A model generated the notes under the pieces. That model ran no database searches, was not told where the DNA came from, and saw only the letters and a list, made by a program, of their open reading frames with translations. Shown one piece after another: positions 16,516 through 24,217 of a DNA stretch of 29,126 nucleotides (position 1 is the first letter of the stretch; each line of letters opens with the position of its first letter). The stretch is from Eubacteriales bacterium (GTDB taxonomy: Bacteria > Bacillota_A > Clostridia > Lachnospirales > Lachnospiraceae): NCBI GenBank assembly GCA_030527765.1, contig JAUNAE010000007.1, forward strand, positions 1 through 29,126, written 5' to 3'. A program made the translations under genes and the position numbers.

Positions 16516-17387
16516 GTAGAAGAAAAAAGAAAAGAAAACATCGCAGATTTTTGAGATCTGTCATTTTACTAATGGCGCTCGTCATTACAGTTTTATGTAA
16601 TGATCGTACAGTTGATCATATCTCAGCTTATCTGCCAGCAGAAACAGCATCTTTACTGCACGATGTTTCTATTTACACAACAAACGCTGCACGTGATGTC
16701 GAACAGGAAGTCACGCGCATTGTTTCAGGAATCAAGCAGCCTTCTTCGCCAGGCGTATCTAAAGGTAACAACCAGGGCACGGACAATACCATTGTTGATG
16801 TGCTTCCTGATGCTGACGAGAAATATGCAGGTTCGCCTTACATAGCTGTAAACCAGGACACTCCGTATTTCACAACTGAATGGGACAGCATTGCAATAGG
16901 GGAGCTGCAGTTATCTCCTCTGGACAAGCTTGGTCGATGTGGTGCAGCCATGATTAAGGCCTCTCCTTCAACACTACCAACAGATGAACGGGGAAGTACA
17001 GGACAAATCAAACCCACCGGATGGCATCAGAATAAATACGAAGGAATCGTTGATTCTGAACCGCCATATTTATACAACAGAGCGCACTTGATCATGCGTG
17101 CAATCTGTGGTGTGGATTCGGATGAGCGTCTCTTAATTACAGGAACCAGATATTTCAACGTCGAGGCCATGCTTCCGGTCGAAATGGAAGTACTAGATCA
17201 AATCCGAAGTGGAGATACGGTTATATATCGTGTTACACCCATTTTCAATGGAGACGATCTACTTGCAAGAGGCGTCCTGATGGAGGCGCAGAATGAAAGT
17301 GGTAGCTGGTCTATATGCCGGTTTGCTCATAATGTGCAACCAGGCGTGGTATTAGACTACGCAAGCGGTCAAAACTGGCCTGAGTAA
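16512..17387 (+). CDS. Membrane-anchored DNA/RNA non-specific endonuclease (streptodornase-like)
   Basis: A 291-residue protein with a basic start (MSRRKKKRKHRR), a membrane or signal segment at about 14-29, and a spacer. The nuclease domain contains NRAHLI with catalytic-type H192, then LLITGTRYFNVEAMLP and YRVTPIFNGDDLLARGV, the layout of beta-beta-alpha metal nucleases of the Streptococcus DNase and EndA type, which usually read DRGHL. The protein probably cuts extracellular or incoming DNA at the cell surface, either for nutrition, competition or protection of the element. It overlaps the DUF4314 gene by four bases. Its unit ends in a terminator that is repeated exactly at 18254. Confidence 0.85.
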   Translation: MSRRKKKRKHRRFLRSVILLMALVITVLCNDRTVDHISAYLPAETASLLHDVSIYTTNAARDVEQEVTRIVSGIKQPSSPGVSKGNNQGTDNTIVDVLPDADEKYAGSPYIAVNQDTPYFTTEWDSIAIGELQLSPLDKLGRCGAAMIKASPSTLPTDERGSTGQIKPTGWHQNKYEGIVDSEPPYLYNRAHLIMRAICGVDSDERLLITGTRYFNVEAMLPVEMEVLDQIRSGDTVIYRVTPIFNGDDLLARGVLMEAQNESGSWSICRFAHNVQPGVVLDYASGQNWPE

Positions 17388-17396
17388 AAAATCAAT

Positions 17397-17435
17397 ACAA
17401 AAAGTGCCGTTTACAGTAAGTAAGCGGCATTTTCT
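17397..17435 (+). terminator. Intrinsic terminator, copy A of an exact 39-base repeat
   Basis: Hairpin GTGCCG...CGGCAT, with stem TGCCGTTTAC / GTAAGCGGCA (one internal G-U-type mismatch region) and a T-rich tail. The same 39 bases recur at 18254-18292, so the two terminators flank the gene at 17520. Confidence 0.8.
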
Positions 17436-17437
17436 AC

Positions 17438-17519
17438 GTTTGTAAAAAGATTTTTTGCCATATTAAGAGTAGAGGGAAATGGATCCCACATTTCTCATAA
17501 TGATCATGAGGTGAAAAAA
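17438..17519 (+). promoter_or_regulatory. Divergent promoter/leader copy 10
   Basis: GTTTGTAAAAAG, TTTTTTGCCATATT, AAGAGTA resembles a decayed form of the common promoter core. GGG and CCC arms flank AAATGGAT (compare P1). A hairpin CTCAT-N7-ATGAG lies just before the start and contains part of the AGGTG ribosome binding site. The TGTCAC block and first Shine-Dalgarno are missing. Confidence 0.45.
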
Positions 17520-18254
17520 ATGATATCCAGATTACAACGAATCTTGTCTCTTGGCACAACCGGAATCATAACAATCCTTATTGTTGGATTGCTATGGAAT
17601 TCGAAAAAGGATATTACCGAGAATCAAGCTTATGTAAAGCAAATCCTACAGGAAAAATACAACAAAGAATTCAAGGTAAAAGGATTTAAAACCGGCGGGG
17701 AGTATGGATCCTATTTCGCATTGGAAGCATACGCTTTAGATATGCCGGAACTACCATTTTCCGTACGAGTGTATCAAAATGATAAGCATGTGGTAGACGA
17801 TTATGTGGCAAAACGAATTTCATATTCGCTTTCTTCCCGAATCAGGGAAATACTCGCTGACGAGGATCACCACCATATCGTTTATGTTCAACCTCCATCC
17901 GATATCTCAACAGCTACAGATCCAGATATAACAATCGATGAATTCTACGCCGCTGGTAACCAATCAGACTTTGATGTAATCATTTTCTATAGCGACGAGT
18001 ATGGATCGTCAGCTGATTTTTATGCGGGAATAGAAAGGATCGCGAGTACGTTACCGGATTTCCAAGGAACAATAGAAATAATACTTGTTAAAGATGAAAA
18101 AATCACTGAGATTGAAGAATATACGAAGTCTCACGCTACTCTTGGTCCCTCATTTGATGAACTTCTAGGAGATGTGAGAGCTACACTTATATCTGTAGAG
18201 AATGGAGAATTATCCAAATCCAAGAAGTCTTTTGATTTCGAATTGAACATCTAA
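17520..18254 (+). CDS. Membrane-anchored hypothetical protein
   Basis: A 244-residue protein from the ATG; GTG at 17511 would add three residues. ATGAGGTG at normal distance favours the ATG. A single membrane segment (about residues 8-26) is followed by an extracellular domain with strands such as FKVKGFKTGGEYGSYFALEAY and VIIFYSDEYGSSADFYAGIERI. No known family. It sits between two exact copies of a terminator, next to the surface nuclease, and has a divergent promoter, so it may have been acquired separately from the surrounding genes. Confidence 0.6.
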   Translation: MISRLQRILSLGTTGIITILIVGLLWNSKKDITENQAYVKQILQEKYNKEFKVKGFKTGGEYGSYFALEAYALDMPELPFSVRVYQNDKHVVDDYVAKRISYSLSSRIREILADEDHHHIVYVQPPSDISTATDPDITIDEFYAAGNQSDFDVIIFYSDEYGSSADFYAGIERIASTLPDFQGTIEIILVKDEKITEIEEYTKSHATLGPSFDELLGDVRATLISVENGELSKSKKSFDFELNI

Positions 18255-18292
18255 CAAAAAGTGCCGTTTACAGTAAGTAAGCGGCATTTTCT
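18254..18292 (+). terminator. Intrinsic terminator, copy B of the 39-base repeat
   Basis: Identical over 39 bases to the terminator at 17397, beginning at the last base of the stop codon. Confidence 0.8.
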
Positions 18293-18441
18293 TTTGCATT
18301 TTGGCTTATTTTCAGTTATATTATAGTTGTAGCCATATTGTTTTTATGGAGTACTACAATAGAGGAATCGCTCTTCGCTGAGCACTATACACCGTCGTTT
18401 AGACATTAGAGAATAATTTATTTCATACACCTACATCCCAC
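18293..18441 (+). ncRNA. Orphan leader: decayed promoter and hairpin with no gene behind it
   Basis: Aligns with the common module by position: TTTTCAGTTATATT, TATAGT, then ATTGTTTTTATGGAG at the same spacing as TGTCAC-GGGAG elsewhere. It keeps AGAGGAA in place of the first Shine-Dalgarno, TACACC at 18388, a hairpin GTC-GTTTA-GAC, and a second TACACC at 18426. It then runs into the terminator at 18442. No ribosome binding site with a credible reading frame is present; a 12-codon frame from 18346 has none. Either the gene was deleted or a short RNA of about 120 nt is made. Confidence 0.5.
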
Positions 18442-18475
18442 AAGTCGTCATTCTATTACGAATGACGACTTTTTT
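18442..18475 (+). terminator. Intrinsic terminator
   Basis: Stem AAGTCGTCATTC / GAATGACGACTT with a TATTAC loop and T tract. It ends the gene-less orphan leader. Confidence 0.9.
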
Positions 18476-18606
18476 GCGTTCTGCAACATTTTCAACCATG
18501 TTCATAGTATCCAAACAATGTCACCGTGGGAGTTTAAAAAAAGGAGGAATCACCCCACATTGCAAACTTAATTAAATACACAGTCCATAGGACATCAGGA
18601 GGAACT
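18476..18606 (+). promoter_or_regulatory. Promoter plus structured leader, copy 12
   Basis: Core GCGTTCTGCAAC, TTTTCAACCATGTTC, ATAGTAT, then AATGTCACCGTGGGAG. P1 pairs GTGGG (18526-18530) with CCCAC (18554-18558) around AAAGGAGGAA. One hairpin, GTCC-ATA-GGAC, follows TACACA. CAGGAGG precedes the ATG. Confidence 0.75.
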
Positions 18607-20604
18607 ATGAAGAAAATCAATGATTTTGGTGAAAAAATCGAAGGCGCTAGAAAAGACCTATACGGATACTCATTCCGTAAAGAAGAACTTTATGACATGT
18701 CAGCTGCCTCATTGAAACAGTATGCAGTAAAGAATCTGTTATGGAAAAGTCCTAATTACCCAAAACTCCATGCGGAGGGGTTTTCAAAAGAGGTTCTATA
18801 TTTCAGAAAACTCTTACGCGATTCTTTATCTACAGGACCGATCTTAAGCGATTATGCTCCAGACGAAGAAAATCGCAGAAGGATGGAAGATTACATTGAG
18901 ACTGTAACACTTATCCGTGATTTTTCATTAACCATTCAGGAAGAAAAAGATCTTGAAAAGGCTTTTTCATTCTTAGCAACTCATCGTGGTCTGCCATCCA
19001 AAACAGCGCGTGTCCTTCGTCTTTCGGAAACGTTTATCAAGCACAGTGTAAAATCAAAGCAATTCCTCTACACAGAGGAAGAGAAACTGCTTGCAGCCTA
19101 CTCAGTGCTTCCGATTGATCAGTGTAAGTTCACCGAGGATTTTAAAAAGCGAACAGTAATTGAGTATACAGAGAGCGGATGTTCTCGTTCCTGTGCAACA
19201 TACTTTATTTACCCGCAGCCAGAGTTCTCGGATCAATCCGTTTATGAAGCAGGCACTTATATGATCGTCACGCCAAATCGCCGAATTGCCGGTATTAACT
19301 ATGCTACAAAAGAAGAGGCGGAACATATCATCTTGAAAGCGCATGCAATGGAAGAAAAAGAATCAAAGAAAAAGGCAGGGAAGAAAAAGAAAAATAAACT
19401 TGTTCCGCCCATGCTCGAAAACATCGAGCGTATTGGCGGCAAAAAATATCGTTTTGGGGACGTAACCGGAGAAGATTATATTCGTGAATTTAAGTTTCGA
19501 GGTGGTCAGTATGGAAACTGGCTAACAGATAGAGATAGACAGGCCTCTTTGAATTTTGCCTACGATGCACTGCAGGATTTAGCTTGTGTATTGAAGATCA
19601 CCCCAGAGGATGTCTCTTTAAATGGAAGACTGGCAATCGCATTTGGCGCCAGAGGCCGCGGAAATGCACTTGCTCACTATGAACCGGTTGCCAAAATAAT
19701 CAGCATCACAAAAATGCGCGGGGCCGGATCGCTGAGCCACGAATGGATTCACGCGGTCGATTTTCTGTCTGGTGAAGCGTTGGGATTAACTGGAAGTTTT
19801 ACAAACTCTCCAGCGGATAAGAGACCGGCATCGTTTAATCAGCTGATGATAGAAATCAAAACGCGTCCACTGTCGGCAGAAGAACAAGAAAAAAATCTGG
19901 AAAAAGATATGGAACATCAACTGAATTCAGTCCGACGTACTCTTCGAAAGAACACAGATACTTTAGACGACGTACAAAAGGCCGAATTAGAAACGATCAT
20001 AGAACGATGCATCGATGAGCACCGTGCTTCGATCGACTATACACTTGAGAAGGATGACGCCATGTCCGATGCTTACCGAGATTACGTTCACTGGAAAGAT
20101 GAACACGGCTGTGGAAGAAAAGAAGCTCTATTATTGGAATATGATGTACGGTATTACAATATGCAGCGCCTTGTATCAGCTGAAAAACTTCGAGAAATCG
20201 CTCACCCCGGCACAGCTCGTACTGCATCCAACTTCTTAAAAGATGCGGAAAAACTGGATACGGAATATTCGAAAACTGACAACGGCTATTGGGCTTCTGA
20301 CGTAGAGCTTTTGGCTCGTGCCGGAGCTGCCTGGATCTATGACAAGTGCCATGAGGCAGGTATCAGAAATGATTATCTCTGCGGCCATGCAAATTTAGCT
20401 GCACCACACGGAGAAGAGCGGAAACGAATTAATGCTGCTTTTGATGCATTTTTCGAAGATCTTAAAAAACTTGATCTCGTTCATGATGCACCAGATGATG
20501 TTCAGCTCCTTTCTCTCCCGGAAATGTCATTTTCCGAACCGGCGGCAGGTAAGCCATTTTTCTTCCAGGAGGAAAAAGACGGTCAGCTTTGTCTTTGCTG
20601 GTAA
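18607..20604 (+). CDS. LPD1-type polyvalent-protein domain, putative zinc metallopeptidase
   Basis: A 665-residue protein. The central part matches the large polyvalent protein-associated domain LPD1 as I recall it: FRGGQYGNWLTDRDRQASLN, the helix AYDALQDLA, then LNGRLAIAFGARGRGNALAHYEP, and the motif SHEWIHAVD (H378, E379, H382), a HExxH zinc site. These domains usually occur inside huge polyvalent proteins carried by phages and conjugative plasmids and are thought to enter or act early in a new host. Here the domain is in a medium-size stand-alone protein, with a lysine-rich linker near 270-285. A peptidase role is inferred from the motif only. Single-gene unit. Confidence 0.75.
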   Translation: MKKINDFGEKIEGARKDLYGYSFRKEELYDMSAASLKQYAVKNLLWKSPNYPKLHAEGFSKEVLYFRKLLRDSLSTGPILSDYAPDEENRRRMEDYIETVTLIRDFSLTIQEEKDLEKAFSFLATHRGLPSKTARVLRLSETFIKHSVKSKQFLYTEEEKLLAAYSVLPIDQCKFTEDFKKRTVIEYTESGCSRSCATYFIYPQPEFSDQSVYEAGTYMIVTPNRRIAGINYATKEEAEHIILKAHAMEEKESKKKAGKKKKNKLVPPMLENIERIGGKKYRFGDVTGEDYIREFKFRGGQYGNWLTDRDRQASLNFAYDALQDLACVLKITPEDVSLNGRLAIAFGARGRGNALAHYEPVAKIISITKMRGAGSLSHEWIHAVDFLSGEALGLTGSFTNSPADKRPASFNQLMIEIKTRPLSAEEQEKNLEKDMEHQLNSVRRTLRKNTDTLDDVQKAELETIIERCIDEHRASIDYTLEKDDAMSDAYRDYVHWKDEHGCGRKEALLLEYDVRYYNMQRLVSAEKLREIAHPGTARTASNFLKDAEKLDTEYSKTDNGYWASDVELLARAGAAWIYDKCHEAGIRNDYLCGHANLAAPHGEERKRINAAFDAFFEDLKKLDLVHDAPDDVQLLSLPEMSFSEPAAGKPFFFQEEKDGQLCLCW

Positions 20605-20630
20605 AAATACTTAATACACCTATTTTAAAA

Positions 20631-20661
20631 AAAGCATCTGCCATTTGGCAGGTGCTTTTTT
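20631..20661 (+). terminator. Intrinsic terminator
   Basis: Stem AAAGCATCTGCC / GGCAGGTGCTTT around ATTT with a T tract. Nearly the same stem is used at 24186. TACACC at 20615 sits between stop codon and stem. Confidence 0.9.
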
Positions 20662-20809
20662 GCGTTCCAAAACATTTTCGACCATGTTCTCTATAGCCAA
20701 ACATTGTCACGTGGGAGAAGAACGAAAGGAGGAAACACTTCCATCTATACACCGGGCGAAAGCCCTACATACACCAACCGAGATTATCTCGGTTATTAAG
20801 GAGAAACTT
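20662..20809 (+). promoter_or_regulatory. Promoter plus structured leader, copy 13
   Basis: Core GCGTTCCAAAAC, TTTTCGACCATGTTC, TCTATA, then ATTGTCACGTGGGAG. P1 pairs TGGGA with TTCCA (one G-U) around AAAGGAGGAA. P2 is GGGC-GAAA-GCCC and P3 AACCGAGA-TTA-TCTCGGTT, both immediately after TACACC. This is the clearest copy of the hairpin pair. TTAAGGAG precedes the ATG. Confidence 0.85.
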
Positions 20810-21340
20810 ATGAACAATGAACTTTATCAAGTACCACATGTCAGTACGCGTCTCATGTTAATGGAAGATCGCACAATCTATAGCACAACACAGATTAATA
20901 GTCCCGCTGATATCGTAAAACTCATGCGGGAACAATTAAAGACACTTGATTGTGAACATTGTCTTGTTGCAAATGTCGATGTAAAAAATCGTCCTTTAAA
21001 CATCAGCACTGTATCTATTGGAGATCTTTCAGGATCTATTGTTCCAATTCGCAGTGTTTTTAAAAGCGCCATTTTAAGTGGAGCTTCACGCATCATGCTT
21101 TTTCACAATCATCCAAGCGGCGATGTCACTCCAAGCAACGAAGACATGCGAATTACAAAACGTGTGATCGCCGCCGGACAGATTCTTGGAATCCATCTGA
21201 TTGATCACATCATTGTAGGTTCAGATGGTGACTTTTTCAGCTTTCTTCAGAATGTAAGTGACCTGTTTAACGGGGAGCAGGAAGCATTAAGTCAGGACTA
21301 TTTAAGTGATTTGTTAAAGGATAATACAAATACCCATTAA
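20810..21340 (+). CDS. radC: RadC-like JAB/MPN protein
   Basis: A 176-residue protein with the complete metal motif of the RadC family, HNHPSGDVTPSNED (H99, H101, S109, D112), preceded by RSVFKSAILSGASRIML. RadC-like proteins have a JAB/MPN metalloprotein fold. In plasmids and integrative elements they often sit near anti-restriction genes, and their activity is unsettled. The helix-hairpin-helix N-terminal region of chromosomal RadC is absent, as is typical of the mobile-element form. Start set by TTAAGGAG; an in-frame ATG at 20645 lies in the terminator. It heads a five-gene unit. Confidence 0.85.
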   Translation: MNNELYQVPHVSTRLMLMEDRTIYSTTQINSPADIVKLMREQLKTLDCEHCLVANVDVKNRPLNISTVSIGDLSGSIVPIRSVFKSAILSGASRIMLFHNHPSGDVTPSNEDMRITKRVIAAGQILGIHLIDHIIVGSDGDFFSFLQNVSDLFNGEQEALSQDYLSDLLKDNTNTH

Positions 21341-21357
21341 ATTGCAGGAGACGAAAA

Positions 21358-21696
21358 ATGACAAAATACGAATCAGAAGAGCACCGTCAAATCAAGGCGT
21401 ACTTAAGTTTCAAGGCAATCCTTCCTGGCGATATCAGGGAAATTACGTGTACCGAGTCGGATCAAGGCTGGTGCAGATTTCGTCTTAAGTCCGGTAGTGT
21501 TCTTGCTTGCGAGCAGCCTGCTAATGAGAAGATTAAAGAAGGCGAAACAATCTCTTTAGTCTGCTCAAGAGTTGAAATCGGACGAAATGGTTACGGACTA
21601 TTTGTTGATTATGTCTTTATGGCAAGCAGATTAAACCACACAGTTCGTATTAACGGACCGGATGCACAGGCACTTAAGGAAGGGGAACGGAAATGA
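21358..21696 (+). CDS. Hypothetical protein
   Basis: A 112-residue protein with beta-rich patches (GWCRFRLKSGSVLACEQP, KEGETISLVCSRVEIG), possibly a small OB-like barrel. No family recognised. A CAGGAG site precedes the ATG, and the stop overlaps the next start (ATGA), indicating translational coupling within the RadC unit. Confidence 0.6.
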   Translation: MTKYESEEHRQIKAYLSFKAILPGDIREITCTESDQGWCRFRLKSGSVLACEQPANEKIKEGETISLVCSRVEIGRNGYGLFVDYVFMASRLNHTVRINGPDAQALKEGERK

Positions 21697-22103
21697 GACT
21701 TTATGCAGATGTCGAATTTAGGGAACAGATAGATCGCGAAAAACATTATATTTCGCCGGGCGGATACGAAATCAAGACAAGAAATGGAAATGCAATCTGG
21801 TTTGATTTCTTCAGAAGTGAAGTCTTGATTGATCATGAGAACCGCAAAATCGCTCACTGCTACCAGTCCGAGCTCGATACAGAGACCGAGCAGGATGCGG
21901 TTGATCTGGTATCAATCCTGAAAAATGGCGGTATCGAAAGCATCAAGGAATGGTACATCTATACAGGAGAACAGGGTGATGAAATCCTGCATCCAATTCG
22001 TCTTCATTCGGCCACATTTGAGTTTACTGATGGAACATCAATTAGCTTAACTGATGAGCTGCTTAAGCAGGTGGATGCAATTTTCAAGGAGGATCTGGGA
22101 TGA
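21693..22103 (+). CDS. Hypothetical protein
   Basis: A 136-residue acidic protein starting MRLYADVEFREQIDREKHY. AAGGGGAACGG, a weaker Shine-Dalgarno, lies before the start. It overlaps both neighbours by four bases and so is probably translated by coupling. No family recognised. Confidence 0.6.
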   Translation: MRLYADVEFREQIDREKHYISPGGYEIKTRNGNAIWFDFFRSEVLIDHENRKIAHCYQSELDTETEQDAVDLVSILKNGGIESIKEWYIYTGEQGDEILHPIRLHSATFEFTDGTSISLTDELLKQVDAIFKEDLG

Positions 22104-22459
22104 TCAAGCATTTTATCTTTAACACGGATTCTCTGGCAATCCTGCAGCTTCATGATGATCCTGCACTTGCAAGGAAGCGATTTTCATCATTAGAGCTGAT
22201 TCAAGAATTGGGACTCTCTCTTGATCTAGATGAATACCATCTCGTCTATTCGGAACCATTGAACGAGTATGACGACGTGCATGAGTTTCTGGAAAATGTA
22301 TACTGCCGTTTCAACACAGCTATCCCGGAGACATATATAGGTCATAGCCTTTCTGTAAGTGACATTGTTGTGATCCAGAAAAACGGAGTGCTCTATGGAT
22401 ATTACGTGCAGCCGGTCGGATTTACAGAGCTCCCAAATTTTCACGATCTGCTCAAATAA
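22100..22459 (+). CDS. Hypothetical protein
   Basis: A 119-residue protein with the stretch YHLVYSEPLNEYDDVHEFLE and, later, HSLSVSDIVVI. The pattern 'GHSLSVSDIV' resembles the C-terminal part of YodL-like domains found in Clostridia mobile-element proteins, so a YodL-type call is possible. AAGGAGG lies upstream of its ATG, inside the previous gene. Confidence 0.6.
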   Translation: MIKHFIFNTDSLAILQLHDDPALARKRFSSLELIQELGLSLDLDEYHLVYSEPLNEYDDVHEFLENVYCRFNTAIPETYIGHSLSVSDIVVIQKNGVLYGYYVQPVGFTELPNFHDLLK

Positions 22460-22474
22460 TAAGGAGAATGAATC

Positions 22475-22741
22475 ATGACGTACTTTGATCATATTCGTGA
22501 GCTGAGCGATGAGGATCTCGCCTATTTTCTCGATTTCTTACAGCCTGAAGTAACGCTCATTGCTCTTGCAATGGAGCGGACGCTAAAAGCAAAAGGAAGC
22601 CGCGATAAATGGGATCCAGAGAACGAGGCAACTTGCCAGCTTACCGGAACCAGGCGCAACATGTACTTCGCGCTCAAAAAAGATTTTGATCAGCTGATGA
22701 ATGATCTCGATAACGAAGAAAATCCAAACTGGAATATCTAA
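22475..22741 (+). CDS. Hypothetical protein
   Basis: An 88-residue acidic helical protein starting MTYFDHIRELSDEDLAYFLD, preceded by AAGGAG. No family recognised. Last gene of the RadC unit, followed after 16 bases by a terminator. Confidence 0.6.
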   Translation: MTYFDHIRELSDEDLAYFLDFLQPEVTLIALAMERTLKAKGSRDKWDPENEATCQLTGTRRNMYFALKKDFDQLMNDLDNEENPNWNI

Positions 22742-22757
22742 GAACAATATTATTTAT

Positions 22758-22787
22758 GCCGTCGTCCATATGGACGGCGGTTTTTTT
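22758..22787 (+). terminator. Intrinsic terminator
   Basis: CCGTCGTCC / GGACGGCGG hairpin with an ATAT loop and seven T residues, the same family as at 1131, 3586 and 13611. Confidence 0.9.
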
Positions 22788-22931
22788 GTGTTCCGGAACA
22801 TTTTCGACCATGTTCTTATTAACAAAACAATGTCAAGTGGGAGTTAAAGGAAAGGAGGAATACACCCACACACACCAGGGCAGAAGCCTACTACATGCAC
22901 CGACCAGGATATTGGTCAAAAGGAGGAAGAC
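22788..22931 (+). promoter_or_regulatory. Promoter plus structured leader, copy 14
   Basis: Core GTGTTCCG then the perfect dyad GAACAT-N8-ATGTTC, TTATTA, and AATGTCAAGTGGGAG. P1 pairs GTGGG (22837-22841) with CCCAC (22865-22869) around AAAGGAGGAA. P2 is GGGC-AGAA-GCCT after ACACCA; P3 is GACCA-N6-TGGTC after GCACC. AAAGGAGG precedes the ATG. Confidence 0.8.
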
Positions 22932-23120
22932 ATGAATACTATATTTACGACCCCGTCACCTGAATTGATTGGACTGCTGATCGATGTGATTCAGGATTTT
23001 ATCGATGAGCAAAGAAAAACCATCTGCAATTCAGAAGATTACATCATTGAGGATGCAGCATACGATATGCTTTCCGAGAAACTCTCCGAAACCATACAGG
23101 CATGGGAGAAAGAGAACTGA
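22932..23120 (+). CDS. Small hypothetical protein
   Basis: A 62-residue acidic, helical protein starting MNTIFTTPSPELIGLL after AAAGGAGGAAGAC. No family recognised. It is the first gene of a two-gene unit with the repeat protein, and a second hairpin leader separates the two. Confidence 0.55.
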   Translation: MNTIFTTPSPELIGLLIDVIQDFIDEQRKTICNSEDYIIEDAAYDMLSEKLSETIQAWEKEN

Positions 23121-23182
23121 ACACCGAGGCGAAAGCCTCTTAACAAGCACTGACCGAACATTCGGTCCAAAGGAGGAAATAC
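23121..23182 (+). promoter_or_regulatory. Internal leader: P2 and P3 hairpins without promoter or P1
   Basis: Directly after the stop codon come ACACC, hairpin GAGGC-GAAA-GCCTC, then GACCGA-ACAT-TCGGTC and CAAAGGAGG before the next ATG. The arrangement equals the second half of the common leader but has no promoter core, so the hairpin pair can stand alone between cistrons. Confidence 0.75.
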
Positions 23183-24151
23183 ATGAAGGGCTTTAAGGCA
23201 TTGAAAAATGGAACAATCTGCAAAGGAAAAAAATACGAAGAAAACATTGTCTTGGATAAAGAGACTGAAGGATTGGATATATGCGAGATGGATTTTTTTA
23301 AAGATCCTCTGGATGTATTAAACTATCATTTTCTTTTAGGAGACAATGGTGACTTCACAGAAATTGTTGAAGCCGAAACAGATGACAACGATATTGTGTC
23401 AATCGATATGGATATAATCCATACAAGAAAAATGAAGATTGGAAGAAAGTTGTCATTTGAAGAGTTCATGGAAGCCAGTATCAATTCTCTACTGAAAGAA
23501 TCCGGTGAACTCCGTAATCTCGAAAAAAATCCACTGAATGAGGATTCTAATCGAATCGGCAGTTCCGATGACGATAACCTGATCAGAAGCATCGCAGAAA
23601 GTGCCAGGATCGGTAGCTCTGGAAACGGTACCGAAATCATTAGTTATGGGGATTTTGCAAGAATCATTAGTTCAGGTGGATCCGTTAATATCACTAGCGC
23701 CGGAATGAACTCAGTGATTGGCAGTACAGGGAATGGTGCATTGATTATTAATGCCGGCCACTATGTAAGAATTGGCAGTTCTGGGAATAACACAACTGTC
23801 AATAGTTCCGGACGAAATGTAATGATCAACAGCACCGGAAAGAACGCCAAAGTCAACAGCTCCGGATATCATGCAAAGATCACCTGTTCTGGAAACTACG
23901 CATGGGTTAATAGTATTGGAGATGATGCAAGAATTCGTTCAGTAGGTAACCAGTCCGTAATTAGCTGTGTGGGGAATAATTCTGCTGTCAGCGCAAAAAA
24001 GGGAAGCTGGATTACATTCTCAAAATGGAAGAACATCGATGGAGAAAAAATGCCAATTTGCGTTAAAACAGAATACGTCGACGGTGTACGCATCAAGGAA
24101 GACGTATTCTACACATTACGGGACGGAGAATTTGTCGAAGTAATGGACTAA
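23183..24151 (+). CDS. DUF7666-like protein with a nine-residue solenoid repeat
   Basis: A 322-residue protein. The start, MKGFKALKNGTICKGKKYEE followed by LDICEMDFFKDPLDVLNYHF, resembles DUF7666 as I recall it. Residues 125-269 form an uninterrupted run of 9-residue repeats with I or V exactly every ninth position (17 anchors), pattern I-x-S-[STV]-G-x-x-[AVS]-x, as expected of a beta-solenoid. A conserved-looking cap follows: KKGSWITF, ICVKTEYVDGVRIKED, YTLRDGEFVEV. Function unknown; such solenoids usually serve as binding surfaces. No secretion signal is seen. AAAGGAGG sets the start. Confidence 0.75.
   Translation: MKGFKALKNGTICKGKKYEENIVLDKETEGLDICEMDFFKDPLDVLNYHFLLGDNGDFTEIVEAETDDNDIVSIDMDIIHTRKMKIGRKLSFEEFMEASINSLLKESGELRNLEKNPLNEDSNRIGSSDDDNLIRSIAESARIGSSGNGTEIISYGDFARIISSGGSVNITSAGMNSVIGSTGNGALIINAGHYVRIGSSGNNTTVNSSGRNVMINSTGKNAKVNSSGYHAKITCSGNYAWVNSIGDDARIRSVGNQSVISCVGNNSAVSAKKGSWITFSKWKNIDGEKMPICVKTEYVDGVRIKEDVFYTLRDGEFVEVMD
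23555..23989 (+). repeat. Tandem 27-base (nine-codon) coding repeat
   Basis: Sixteen full nine-codon units inside the solenoid protein. Protein-level spacing is exact while codons vary (AGT, AGC and TCC for serine), which suggests long-kept function and not recent slippage. Confidence 0.8.
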
Positions 24152-24185
24152 CTCCTCGTTTCTGCAGAATACAAACCATTTAACA

Positions 24186-24217
24186 AAAAGCATCTGCCAT
24201 TTGGCGGGTGCTTTTTT
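24186..24217 (+). terminator. Intrinsic terminator
   Basis: Stem AAAGCATCTGCC / GGCGGGTGCTTT with ATTT in the loop and six T residues, nearly the same as at 20631. Confidence 0.9.

Noticed and set aside
18346..18381. Twelve-codon frame in the orphan leader as a leader peptide
   Set aside because: Its ATG falls in the position of the conserved TGGGAG block and has no Shine-Dalgarno at a usable distance.
22797..22816. GAACAT-N8-ATGTTC as a LexA (SOS) box
   Set aside because: The Firmicutes LexA site is GAAC-N4-GTTC; the eight-base centre here is too long and the conserved interior TTTTCGACC is not expected for LexA.
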